64,000 bases of DNA from Anthoceros angustus (Eukaryota; Streptophyta; Anthocerotopsida; Anthocerotales; Anthocerotaceae): NCBI GenBank assembly GCA_010909165.1, contig VJWM01000108.1, positions 124,001 through 188,000 of the forward strand. The letters are read 5' to 3'. Positions 24,530 to 36,400 of this stretch are shown here, piece by piece. Under the pieces are notes generated by a model. The model was not told the DNA's origin and ran no database searches. It saw only the letters and a program-made list of their open reading frames with translations. The translations under genes and the position numbers were made by a program. Positions within the stretch are counted from its first letter, which is position 1. Each line of letters begins with the position of its first letter.

Positions 24530-27500
24530 TCAAAATTCCACCAGAAAAGTATGCACCATTCCGTCCATGTCTGTCCACCAGCTGTGGCCTGGCTGCTTCC
24601 ATGCTTTGATTCCTATTCGCCTCGCCTGCATCTCCTGTGCCTTCTCCCACATGTGTGCTTCGGTGTATATGTTCGACATCAACACATATGCGGCTGCATC
24701 CTGCTTGTCCAGCTTCACTGCTTCATGGAAGGCATGGTGTGCCACCTCCACGTTGTTCCACTTTCGACAAGCGCCCAATAGAGTGTGCCAAACTGCAGCA
24801 GTAGGTGGTACAGGTATGTTACCTACCAGAGCTAGTGACTCGTCCAGCCGGCCTGCACGACCCAGGAGATCCACCATGCATGTGTAGTGCTCCACGGTGG
24901 GAGTGATGCTATAGTGGTTGCTCATGGCCTCAAAGTACTGTCTCCCCTGGTCCACTAGACCCGCGTGACTGCACACTGTTAGTACATGAAGGAATGTAAT
25001 CCCGTCGGCCCGTATGCCGTCTTCTTTCATTCTCCGGACCAAGTCGAAGACCACGGCACTGTCTCCTTGTCGGGTGTATCCTGCAATCAGTGCATTCCAA
25101 GTGACACGGTCTCTTTCCGGCAATGCCTCGAACACTTGCTGTGCATCAATCATGCTCCCAGACTTCCCGTACATGTTTATCAAACTGTTGGCTACAAGTA
25201 CATCAGCTTGAAGCCGTTGTTCTTGAATCTGTGCATGCAGCTGCCTTCCCAAATGCAAAGCTGCCACATCTGCGCACGCCTGAAGGAGGCACACAAATGT
25301 CACAGCATCAGGTGCCACCGTGCCAGCTTCTTGCATCGCACTGTAGAGACGAAGAGCTTCCTGGACTGTGCCTTGCTGAGAATACCCTGCTATCATGCTA
25401 TTCCATGCCACCACATCCTTCCTACCAAGTTTGTCAAACACTCTGTGGGCGGTTTCCAAGCTGCCACACTTTGCATACATAGTTACCAAACTGCTGGCTA
25501 CAACTACATCGCCTTGAAGCCCTTGTTCCCTGATTCGTGCATGAAGTTCCTTCCCTTGCTGCAAAGCTGGAGTGCCCACACTCGCACATGCCTGCAGGAG
25601 GCACAAAAATGTCACAGAATCGGGTGCAGCCATGCCCTCTTCTTGCATATTGCTGTAAAGACAAAGGGCTTCTTGGCCCATGCCCTGCTGGGAATACCCT
25701 GCTATCATGGCATTCCACGTCACTACATTTTTGTGACCAAGTCCATCAAACACTCTGCGGGCATCTTCCAAGCTGCCACACTTTGCATACATGGCTATCA
25801 GACTGCTGGCCACAAACTCATCGCCTAAATGCCCTTGTTCTCTAATTTGTGCATGAAGCTGCTTCCCCTTCTCCAAAGACGAGTTACCCGAACTTGAACA
25901 TGCCTGGAGGAGGTACACGAACGTCTTTGGATCTGGTGTAGCCATGCCTTCTTCTTGCATAGTGCTGTAAAGAAAAAGTGCTTCCTGTCCCAAGCCCTGA
26001 TGGGAATAGCCTGCTATCATGGCATTCCAAGTCACCACATCTTTCTGCCTGATTTTGTCAAACACTCTTCTAGCGTCTTCTAAGCTGCCACACTTTGCAT
26101 ACATGTTTACCAAGTTTTTGCCTACAAATACATCAGTCTCATGTCCTCGGTCTGTAATTTGTGCATGAACTTGTGCCCCCTTCTCCAGTGCTGAAGTGCC
26201 CAAACTTCCACATGCCTGCAGGAGGCACACAAAAGTCAAGGAATTGGGAGCAACCGTGCCGTCGTCTTGCATAGAGCTGTAAAGACGAAGGGCTTTCTGG
26301 CCCATGCCCTGCTGGCAATACCCTGCAATAATGGCATTCCATGTCACCACATCTTTTCGAGCAAGTCTGTCGAACACTCTTTGGGCATCTTCCAAGCTGC
26401 CACACTTGGCATACATGTCTACCAAACTGCTGCATACAATCATGTTGCCCTCATGTCCTTCTTCTCTTATGTGTGCATGAAGCTGCCTCCCTTTCTCCAG
26501 GGCTGTGGTGCCCACACTGGCACATGCCTGCAGGAGACACACAAATGTCACGTAATCAGGTGCCGCCATGCCTTCTTCTTGCATTCTGCTGTAAAGAGTA
26601 ATGGCTTCCCTGCCCATGCCCTCCCGACAATATCCTGTGATCATAGCATTCCAGGTCACCACGTTTTTTTGGCCAAGTCCCTCAAATACTGCTCGAGCGT
26701 CTACCAAGCTGCCACACTTTGCATACATGTTCACCAGACTGTTGCCTATAAATACATCAGCTTCATGCTCTTGTCCTCTTATTTCTGCATGAAGCTCCTT
26801 TCCTTGCTCCAAAGCCGGGGTGCCCACAGTTGCACATGCAAGTAGGAGGCACACGAAGGTCACAGCATCGGGTGCAACCATGCCTCCCTCTTGCATAGCA
26901 CTGTAGAGACAAAGGGCTTCCCGGCCCATTCCCTGCTGGGAATACCCTGCTATCATGGCATTCCACGTGACTACATTCTTTTCACGAAGTCCTTCAAACA
27001 CTGTTCGAGCATCTTCCAAGCTGCCACACTTCGCATACATGTCCACCAAGGAACTAGAGACAAAGTAGCCAGGCTCAACGCCACTGGCCAACACATCAGC
27101 ATGCACCTGCTGTCCACTTTGTAAGTCTCCTCCCTTTGCACAAGCTTGAAGTGCTGCCACAAATACATGGCCATCTGGATTGGCACTAGACCTGCGCATC
27201 TGATGATACAGTTGTATGGCCTGCGTGTCTTGCCCGTGTCTACTATGTGCAGAGATTATGGAAGACCACATGAAGGCATCTGGTTTGCCAACGGCGGTGA
27301 ACACATCCATCGCTTCTTGTAACCTGCCATGAGAAGTGTACATTCGCAAGATGTGGTTGCACAAGAACGTATCAGATTGATACCCGTTTCTCACCGTGAA
27401 AGCATGCACACGGCGACTCAGAGCAAGATCTTTCTTGACTGAACATTTTTTGAGGACAGTCTGCAAGAGAGATATGGGAACACAACATTCTGTCTCCACC

Positions 27501-27547
27501 AGAACTCCTAACGCCTCCACAGACTGAGTGACATGCCCTGATGACAT
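24530..27547 (-). CDS. PLS-class pentatricopeptide repeat protein, E-type, eight near-identical PLS triplets
   Basis: Intronless ORF of 1005 codons. PPR proteins of this class bind organellar RNA, mostly for C-to-U editing. After an N-terminal region (residues ~1-90) there are eight P-L-S triplets of about 100 aa. Each has a P motif V-TWNAMIAGY.QQGMG.EAL.LYS.MQ, an L motif VTFVCLLQAC...G..LHAQI and an S motif SLV.MYAKCGSLEDARRVF. The triplets are unusually alike, including silent regions. The E-type C-terminus (VEHYTCMVDLLGRAGRLDE, AVWHTLLGACRKWNNVE, AAAYVLMSNIYTEA.MW, KQPGHSWWTDMDGMVHTF) ends with a stop after LVEF, so there is no DYW deaminase domain; it would need a partner deaminase for editing. 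No clear targeting peptide is visible. The large ORFs on the opposite strand are shadows of the repeats. Confidence 0.93.
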   Translation of the reverse strand: MSSGHVTQSVEALGVLVETECCVPISLLQTVLKKCSVKKDLALSRRVHAFTVRNGYQSDTFLCNHILRMYTSHGRLQEAMDVFTAVGKPDAFMWSSIISAHSRHGQDTQAIQLYHQMRRSSANPDGHVFVAALQACAKGGDLQSGQQVHADVLASGVEPGYFVSSSLVDMYAKCGSLEDARTVFEGLREKNVVTWNAMIAGYSQQGMGREALCLYSAMQEGGMVAPDAVTFVCLLLACATVGTPALEQGKELHAEIRGQEHEADVFIGNSLVNMYAKCGSLVDARAVFEGLGQKNVVTWNAMITGYCREGMGREAITLYSRMQEEGMAAPDYVTFVCLLQACASVGTTALEKGRQLHAHIREEGHEGNMIVCSSLVDMYAKCGSLEDAQRVFDRLARKDVVTWNAIIAGYCQQGMGQKALRLYSSMQDDGTVAPNSLTFVCLLQACGSLGTSALEKGAQVHAQITDRGHETDVFVGKNLVNMYAKCGSLEDARRVFDKIRQKDVVTWNAMIAGYSHQGLGQEALFLYSTMQEEGMATPDPKTFVYLLQACSSSGNSSLEKGKQLHAQIREQGHLGDEFVASSLIAMYAKCGSLEDARRVFDGLGHKNVVTWNAMIAGYSQQGMGQEALCLYSNMQEEGMAAPDSVTFLCLLQACASVGTPALQQGKELHARIREQGLQGDVVVASSLVTMYAKCGSLETAHRVFDKLGRKDVVAWNSMIAGYSQQGTVQEALRLYSAMQEAGTVAPDAVTFVCLLQACADVAALHLGRQLHAQIQEQRLQADVLVANSLINMYGKSGSMIDAQQVFEALPERDRVTWNALIAGYTRQGDSAVVFDLVRRMKEDGIRADGITFLHVLTVCSHAGLVDQGRQYFEAMSNHYSITPTVEHYTCMVDLLGRAGRLDESLALVGNIPVPPTAAVWHTLLGACRKWNNVEVAHHAFHEAVKLDKQDAAAYVLMSNIYTEAHMWEKAQEMQARRIGIKAWKQPGHSWWTDMDGMVHTFLVEF

Positions 27548-28330
27548 AGCTTGCTCACACTTTCAGCCGTTACGACCCTTTCGGACCCTGCAGGCCTGCC
27601 ACCATGACCGGGCAGGGATGATCGTGACTCTCTCTGGCAGGTCTTGACGAGCTGGGGTCTTTGAAAATTTGCTACTCCTCGCACCTTCATTGCTCAGCAA
27701 CTTCCACAATGACCTTCGTTTCCCAAGTGAGCTGAGCGGGAGCTCTTCCAAGACCAACCGTCAACCTCCACACAGCCATGGCTTGCGGTGGCGCAAGCAC
27801 ATTACGGGCAACAAGTTACCAGCAACATATGCCCTCCCATGGCCATACTGATGCGATGCTGTAGTGGCTGGAGCACTCATGGTGTGCCTACAGGGGGGAA
27901 GCAATCGTTGCTGCAGGACAGCTGAAATCGTGACCACACCATGTGAGCAGAAGAAGGTCGATGGTTCCATGAAGGATCTGGTTCTGGGCCGTCACAGCCA
28001 TGCTCTCATCATCACAAGAAGGTGTGGGTTATGCCACGTTGTGCATGCAAGGCGTGCTTCCTCAACAGGATGTGGTGACATAGATGGCTCTGATAGCAGA
28101 ATACTTCCAGCAGGACCATGGATCAGGGATCCCTTCATCTTCACAGTGCTGTGCAGCAAGAAGGCATCGCTGCCCCTCACTCTGTAACATTTGTGGAATG
28201 CGAAATGCAATGATAGCAGGAAATCTCCAGCAGAGAATATTGGGCCACGAAACCCTTCGTCAAAAGGAAGGGAATGTCCGCGAAACCTCCCCAGGGTTGG
28301 CCCCCGGTGTGCGCTCATGACTGGGAAGAG
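27548..28330 (+). pseudogene. PPR-derived debris next to the PPR gene
   Basis: The plus-strand segment at 28,080-28,320 reads ALIAEYFQQ, LHSAVQQEGIAAPHSVTFV and NAMIAGNLQQRILGHETLR in different frames. These are degraded P and L motifs of the neighbouring PPR gene in the opposite orientation. The part at 27,764-27,910 is a copy of the repeat at 18,080-18,240 (cctccacacagccatgg..., tggccat.ctgatgc.a.gctgta.tgg). Confidence 0.6.
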
Positions 28331-28810
28331 TCCAAAGACTCCGTGTCAACCGAAGCGACACTAAACCCCCCCGGCCTCCCCGGCCTGGTTGCCAATATCA
28401 GACCACGGCGCAACAAGCCCTGAAATTGCTCACATACAGTTAGGGACCCATCCGTGGCACCTTTGAAGAGCGGGGCACACAAGCTAGCGACCTCCCAAGA
28501 GATCGAGTCGGGCAGGAGGAGATTGTGAATGGTAGCCAGATTTGATGTCAGCAGCCCACAGCATTCACCAACCTGTTCACATACAGGCTTTGCTCATTGA
28601 GCTAGTCAGCTGAGAGAGTAGTGAAAGGGCCAGCACGAAACCGTGCAATTTCAGGATCCAGGGCCCCCTTCAGCTCCATGCACAGCATTTTGATGTCCAG
28701 ACACAGGCTACTCGCCCACCAACAAGCCTCTTCCTTTGAGTGCCGAGGAGAACGGGATGAAAGACCTCGTGTCTGCCAAGAAGCCTCCAGCAATTTGGAA
28801 ACTCATACAG
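28331..28810. other. Intergenic, nothing recognised
   Basis: No gene or array visible. Confidence 0.35.
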
Positions 28811-28870
28811 ATGCAGCTCAGATGGTAGAGCCTTGCTCAGACGGTAAGAGTTCCAGGGATCGATGCCCTA
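28811..28870 (+). other. tRNA-like pol III promoter (SINE head or tRNA relic)
   Basis: agctcagatggtagagc at 28,815-28,831 closely matches a tRNA A box/D-arm, and gggatcgatgccc at about 28,857-28,869 resembles a B box. The spacing of about 41 bp fits a tRNA. The anticodon and acceptor stems do not pair convincingly, so it is not a functional tRNA gene. Confidence 0.45.
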
Positions 28871-28977
28871 CAATTCGACTTTTGGCACAGTTGCGTGAAG
28901 ATTTATTTTTAAAAATAATTTGGCGATGCAGTTGAAAATACGACAAAATAGCGGAAATAACCGACTACGGGACCCTG

Positions 28978-29206
28978 ACTACGAAAGCCCAACCCTCACA
29001 TTTATAAGAACGTAGTGATTAAGCATCCTGAGCTTAGATCGGTACTTAGATGGGGTGCCTAAAGGGAGTGGATGCCCTTGGTGCAAGTAGCTTAGGCACA
29101 CCATGGTACAAGTTGTTAAGTACCAGATCCCATGACGGAAATCCGTCCTTCGTGGACTTAAATAAAATTCTTCTTCTTCTTCTTCCTCTCACTACGAAAG
29201 CCCGAC
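28978..29206 (+). mobile_element. Short non-LTR retroposon with 16-bp target-site duplication
   Basis: Element at 28,994-29,190 flanked by actacgaaagcccaac (28,978-28,993) and actacgaaagcccgac (29,191-29,206), with one mismatch. It ends in a (ttc)n tail. It is the same family as 11,899-12,195 but has only one 31-bp internal unit. The non-coding body, TTC tail and long TSD indicate LINE-dependent retroposition. Confidence 0.75.
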
Positions 29207-29242
29207 AAGGGTCCTACGAGATACTAAAGATGAGTGAGTACA

Positions 29243-29607
29243 GATCATATACGTATGAGACCTGATCATATACGTATGAGACCTGCGAGACGATAACGAT
29301 CATATACCTGCGAGACGATAAACATCATATACCTGCGAGAGACGACAAACATCATATACCTGCGAGAGACGATAAACATCATATACCTGCGAGAGACGAT
29401 AAACATCATATTCCTGCGAGATATGATAGATCATATACCTCTGAGACATGATAGATCATATACTTGCGAGGCAATAAATATACCGGCGAGATAGTAAAGA
29501 TCATATACTTGTGAGGCAGTAAAGATCATGTACATGCGAGACAATGAGAAACATTTACCTATAAGACAAGATAGATCATATATCTACGAGGCAATAAAGA
29601 TCATTTG
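29243..29607. repeat. 26-29 bp tandem repeat array
   Basis: About 14 degenerate units of the type catatacctgcgagagacgataaa. The central copies (29,300-29,410) are the most regular. Confidence 0.85.
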
Positions 29608-32265
29608 GGATGGGTGGCACCTCATCCTAGTAAAGATTCGATCTCCCCGAACGAGTTCCAATGAACTCATGACTATTGTGGAGTTAAAAATGATTTTAAA
29701 ACCAAAGATAAAGAGAGGAGATATTTGAGAACTGAAAAGGAGAAAAATGATGATTTAAAGATGATGGGAAAAAAACACCAATATAGTAGAACTTTGGAAA
29801 AGGTATTTTTAATGATTGAATGATGAAAAGAAGAAAACAGCGGAGCGGGGAGATTCATTTCTCACTAACATCATATCTTCAATAAATAAGAAAAGAACCA
29901 TGGAGATTCATTTTAAATACTAAAAGAAGATGTTGCAAATAACGATCTACTGCAAGGGAAATCGGCGCACCCATCAGCGAGAACTAAGTTTTGCAATTTT
30001 TTGTCGCTAGTTTTAATGACTCTGCCAAGACCTTGTAGCTTTTCTTGTCATTAGAAGAGTTAGTGGAAAAGGAAAAGGGAGATTAGAAGAAAAGGAGCTA
30101 GGGAATTATTCTCCTTGTCCTTCTTCAATGACTTTGTAGCCTCTTCAATGACCTCGCAGCTTCTTCAATGACCTCATAGCTTTTCTTATATTAGAAGAGT
30201 TAGTGGAAAAGGAAAAGGGAGACTAGAAGAAAAGGAGCTAGGGAATTATTCTCCTTGTCCTTCTTCATTGACTTTGTAGCTTCTTCAATGACCTCGTAGC
30301 TTTTCTTATATTAGAAGAGTTAGTGGAAAGGGAAGAGGGAGACTAAAAGAAAAGGAGCTAGGGAATTATTCTCCATGTCCTTCTTCTTGCTTTTGCTTCC
30401 TTTTGGCTAAAGATGAAATTGCAAATGTATTTGAACTTTGAAGGAAAATTACAAGGGGTTTTTCTTTCGCATGTTGTAGCTAGTTCATATAGGGTTAGTC
30501 TCTGCATTGGATAAGAGCACACTGATCTTTCTTGAGCGAGGCCTTGAAGAGAAAATCTTTTTTCAGCATTTAGTATTCAGAATACTGAAAGAGCAAAAAC
30601 TAGACGTTGAATATACAGGAAAAAGAGAAAAAGATTTTGGATTCGTAAATCGCACTTGTCCAAACCGCCTAGAAGCTTTTGGAGATTTAGAAGTAAGGTT
30701 CAACTTGCGACTCGAGGCCTTTTGATTTTGCATGAACAATGAGTTTTAATGATCTCCTCCAATGATGGTTGCATTACTATTCCATGTTGTTTGTGTGCTT
30801 GCCTTGGTGTAGCCTGATTTACCTGATTCTGTTGAGTTGTATACTCTGTTGAGTTGCATACGCATTATTGTTTTTCAGAATTATTGTGAAATGAAGGAAG
30901 AAGTGACAGGCGAATCCAAAAAATCGAAGCTTTAATCAAAAGCTTTAATCAAAGCACATGAAGTAAGAAGTGACAGCTATATCATCAACTTGGAGCTTTA
31001 TTCCAAAAAGTGAAGTGTGTTGTGTGCTAGTTGTGTGAAAATGATTGTTTCACTATCATGTGAAAGAATCATCTGCCATAAAATATTTTAAAGCATGAAT
31101 TTCTTGTAAGCAGGAAGCTCTTTATACCTAAGATATCATATTAGGTGAAAATAACTTAATTTGGTACACAAATTCATTTCACTTCACTTTAGTTTTATAT
31201 GCTTCAATAGTTCACTCTAGAAACTTGACATGCCGGAGACGATGGGAGTCCAACCCAATCCGACAGGGACCATAGATTAATCATCTGTTAAAAGTTTTTT
31301 TATAAATTTATTATTTCAAGATAGAAATAATTAAAGCTTGGTATACCAAAAATATTATAATCATTGTTATCGATTTTGTGAGATCATCCATTACAAATAT
31401 GACATCACAAATTTCATGACATACTTGGAACTCTGTGGTACACTTTGAAAGAGAGTTGGCGGGACAAGGTGCAAAGATCTACCTGTTAGAGTTCTCAGAA
31501 TATGGATATCACCTATGTATACTCATTTCAAGGGTAGGCTACGCCGGACAACGTGACGTACGCCGAGCGCAGGGCCAGAATCTGCATGATTTCCTGGCAG
31601 AGAAATTCGTAGTGATTCCCGCACGATGATATGTGCACAAAACCATGTGCTACAAGAACGTCGTGCCATTAGCGTGGAACAACTCGGAACTCGGCGGTGA
31701 ATCCTCCACGATGCTCGGCTAAGACAACGTCGACGACTTGAAGGCAACACTCTAAACTGGCCGTAGAGGATCCACACCATGGATTTCATATCTGCTACAC
31801 CGCACCTGCTGAGGTACGTTGAAAGGCATGGTCACTACCCGGGTATCCTCTGGGATACTGGTGGACAAGAGCTCCAACCCTACGAACCAAACGGCCAGGC
31901 CAATTCACAAGTGTTAAACAGGTGGGAGGGAGGAAAAACCGATCAGATCCAGTTCCGTGTCTTATACGATAACCCCAAAGATGAGAATGAGGGGGACAAG
32001 GTTCGTTGTTCACGCGTTGACTCAGAACTGAGACTATGTATACGAGCATACACATGGGTGAAGAATCCGCTGTACAAATCCAAGTTTGAAGTCACACATA
32101 GCCTGCCTTCCAGTCCTACCAGACTCCGACGAGATTACGTTGCAGCCCCAAAATGGTACAACACGGAAACCGCTTTGGTCAGGATGCCAACAGCTCAGCT
32201 CGACCAATTAATCCTACCTAGTTAGCTACAGGTAGGAGGATTCCAGTCCAGCACAGAAGTTGGAA
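29608..32265. other. Intergenic, AT-rich, with a three-fold ~130-bp repeat
   Basis: A unit of 120-140 bp (tagaagagttagtgg...ggagctagggaattattctcc...) occurs three times at about 30,037-30,400. An open frame at 31,779-32,225 (148 codons) carries no motif I recognise and lies immediately 3' of the calmodulin gene; I do not call it a gene. Confidence 0.5.
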
Positions 32266-33012
<747 letters not shown>

Positions 33013-33443
33013 CTCACCTGCAGAGCCTTCGGGACGGTCTCGCATTTTCTCCTTCCGCGAGCGTGTGCAGCGCAGCGAGACTGCGGTGTCTTGGGAGAGC
33101 ACTGCAGCTGGGAGGAGGCGGCGGCAGTGGGCGACCGCAGTGCCATTTGTGGCCAGCGCCCGGTCGTCACAAGCCTGCCAACCCTAAACCGCGTAACATC
33201 CTCGGCAATCCGCGTAGTACGGCTGGCCGGGTCGGGCCCAAGGAGACAGAGCCCTAACCCGGTGCCCGGTCCACGACCCGTGCTCTCCAGAGTCCTGTCA
33301 CGGGCCACCCGCGCTCGGTCGTTGGGAGCTCCGTTCTGGATGGTCGATATGTCGGACCAGTTGAAAGTTGTTTCGCTCTGTTTTCGTGCAGGTGACGCAA
33401 CAAGCAGAGAGATAATGAGGGAATTTATTTCATAAAATTTTCT
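33013..33443. promoter_or_regulatory. Calmodulin promoter / region between CAM and PreP
   Basis: Contains a telo-box-like accctaaacc at 33,181-33,190, in the minus-strand promoter of the calmodulin gene. No other feature seen. Confidence 0.35.
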
Positions 33444-36400
33444 CTACAGCACTTTTTGCACAGTTAAGAAGCCGGGATCTTCCTCGTTGGCATGTTTTAA
33501 ATCCTCAGCTGATCCCACCGCAACGACCAACCCGTTGTCTCGCACTGCTTCCAAGGCATCTGCAAAGTCCTTGAAATCCTTCACACTGCAAGTTACAGAG
33601 ACCAGAATCAGAGATACTAAAATAAATAGTCCAGGCTGGAGATATCTCAGTTCAACTGCATCTGCAGCTCACCTAGTGGACAGCACCTCCTCCCGTCGTT
33701 GCCGTCTTTCCTCCTCTGTGATACCTAATAAGTAGCGTCTCATGCTGCAAAAGCATAGCACAAGATGGTTAGCATTTGGAAGATGAATGTGTGTAGAGGT
33801 GTGGTAAGTTTCGGGCAGTGACAAACCTCACGCGTCCCTTGGCATCTGGTAATCTATAGGGCTCGATATCCCCAATTGCGCCAATGATGGCTTTAGTAAG
33901 GGCATCTTCACCCAGGTCCAATTCTCGAAGGAAGTCGACGGTCCCATCATAAACTTCGATAGTCTCCATAAGATTTGGGTCTCGGTATGATATGAATGAG
34001 TATACACCTATACAGACGAAAGAGGAGGGAACAAAAGGTTAGTTGTAAGCTGCTACAAAGTCTGCAGGATGGTTTTATGTTGTCCGACTATTTGTCACCT
34101 GAGTGTACGTTGAAGTCAGAGAACCCTCCATAGGCACCACCGCTGACACGGACACGATCCCAGAGCCATGTAGTCCCAATATATTTAGTGATCACATGGG
34201 CACTGCCATGGAGTTTATAGCCTGCCTGATATATGTTTGCAGCTTTCGCTACGTAATTAACCTGAAGAAACGACAGTACAGAACATTAGTCCGAAAATAC
34301 AATTTACCCAAAGAAAGATGTCATTGTGTCGAATGTCCTCCAGCTTTTGCATGTCATGGATGGTACCTTCGTAGGAATTGCAAAACCTTCATTCTTTAGA
34401 GGTAGTCTGGAGTTCCATCCCCGAATCTCTGAATTGTTTTCTGGCAAGGAGTCCAGGAACATAGACACGTGTGGATCTGCAAGGGCAAGTGTCTTCTCAT
34501 CCGCTGTCAGATTTACAATTGCACTCTTTGAGAGCAGGGAGGACCGGATCCTCTCCAATGAGGCTGAGACAGTGGGCCAATCTTCATCTACTTGTTTTAC
34601 AAGTTTCTGCAGATACTGAAGGTAGCTGTCATAAAATCACAGAAACGTGCGTCACAGGCGTTTCCAAGATGAAACACAACTGCTCTACTGAATGAAGTCA
34701 CAGAATCCCACTGTGGAATCCAACTCACCTCAGACCTCCCTGTTGCTCAAGCACCCAGCCGGCAACATTAAACATCGCCTCCAACCTTGTTGTGGCAATG
34801 CCATGGCCAGAACCAGTGAACGCACTCTGAGAAACCAGATGCAACCTGGCTTAGTAGAGGACAACGAACCCAACAACAACTGACTCCCTACTGCTGCACA
34901 CTGCATCTTCTCCTCCTACCTCCATCCTGGACCTGCTTGATAGAACGAACTGCTTAAATCTCTTTTGATCAGTAAGCTGCACATCTTGTAACACAATCCG
35001 CATCTGCAAAAAACAGACGATTGATCACAAATAAATGAACACAAAAAGATGTCATTGACCACATGAGAGCGTACCACAAAAGTTTTCAGGCGAGTCATAC
35101 CAGCTCAAACAAATCGGACACTCGTGGTGCTGTGGCTTTGCCTGAATGAACAGATGACTAGATATATCCGATTTCCCACGAATGGAAGATGTAGTTGGTC
35201 CAACAGACAACCCGCCTGTTTTGATTTGATCAGCTGTTCCAGTTGCACAAAGTCCATGTCCTTGGTCCCCATCTCAAGCAAAGCTTGACTGTCATGACAG
35301 AGTCATCATTAACTCTATGCAGCATCAGGTTAGCTTAGATAACTAAGTAAGAAATGCTGACATACCAGAACAGGGCACCAGCGGAAGAAGCTCAGGGTCT
35401 ACAGTACGCATATCAAATCCGATGTCTGCGTACAGCACATCATTTGTAGATATATCATGTCGTAGGATGGTTGCTCCTTTCCGATGGTACCTTCGTAGGA
35501 ATTGCAAAACCTTCATTCTTTAGAGGTAGTCTGGAGTTCCATCCCGAATCTCTGAATTGTTTTCTGGCAAGGAGTCCAGGAACATAGACACGTGTGGATC
35601 TGCAAGGGCAAGTGTCTTCTCATCCGCTGTCAGATTTACAATTGCACTCTTTTGAGAGCAGGGAGGACCGGATCCTCTCAATGAGGCTGAGACAGTGGGC
35701 CAATCTTCATCTACTTGTTTTACAAGTTTCTGCAGATACTGAAGGTAGCTGTCATAAAATCACAGAAACGTGCGTCACAGGCGTTTCCAAGATGAAACAC
35801 AACTGCTCTACTGAATGAAGTCACAGAATCCCACTGTGGAATCCAACTCACCTCAGACCTCCCTGTTGCTCAAGCACCCAGCCGGCAACATTAAACATCG
35901 CCCAACCTTGTTGTGCTGTGGCAATGCCATGGCCAGAACCAGTGAACGCACTCTGAGAAACCAGATGCAACCTGGCTTAGTAGAGGACAACGAACCCAAC
36001 AACAACTGACTCCCTACTGCTGCACACTGCATCTTCTCCTCCTACCTCCATCCTGGACCTGCTTGATAGAACGAACTGCTTAAATCTCTTTTGATCAGTA
36101 AGCTGCACATCTTGTAACACAATCCGCATCTGCAAAAAACAGACGATTGATCACAAATAAATGAACACAAAAAGATGTCATTGACCACATGAGAGCGTAC
36201 CACAAAAAGTTTTCAGGCGAGTCATACCAGCTCAAACAAATCGGACACTCGTGGTGCTGTGGCTTTGCCTGAAATGAACAGATGACTAGATATATCCGAT
36301 TTCCCACGAATGGAAGATGTAGTTGGTCCAACAGACAACCCGCCTGTTTTTGATTTGATCAGCTGTTCCAGTTGCACAAAGTCCATGTCCTTGGTCCCCA

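Noticed and set aside
24986-26845. Long plus-strand ORFs opposite the PPR gene (280 and 192 codons)
   Set aside because: They are shadows of the near-identical PPR repeats; the same peptide words recur with the repeat period.
28811-28870. Functional tRNA gene
   Set aside because: A- and B-box-like words are present but the stems do not pair to a full cloverleaf.
29243-29607. Regular short repeats that could suggest a CRISPR-like array
   Set aside because: Eukaryotic tandem repeat; no unique spacers of constant length and no cas genes.
31779-32225. 148-codon ORF downstream of calmodulin
   Set aside because: No recognisable motif, no splice context, odd composition; kept only as a note in the spacer entry.
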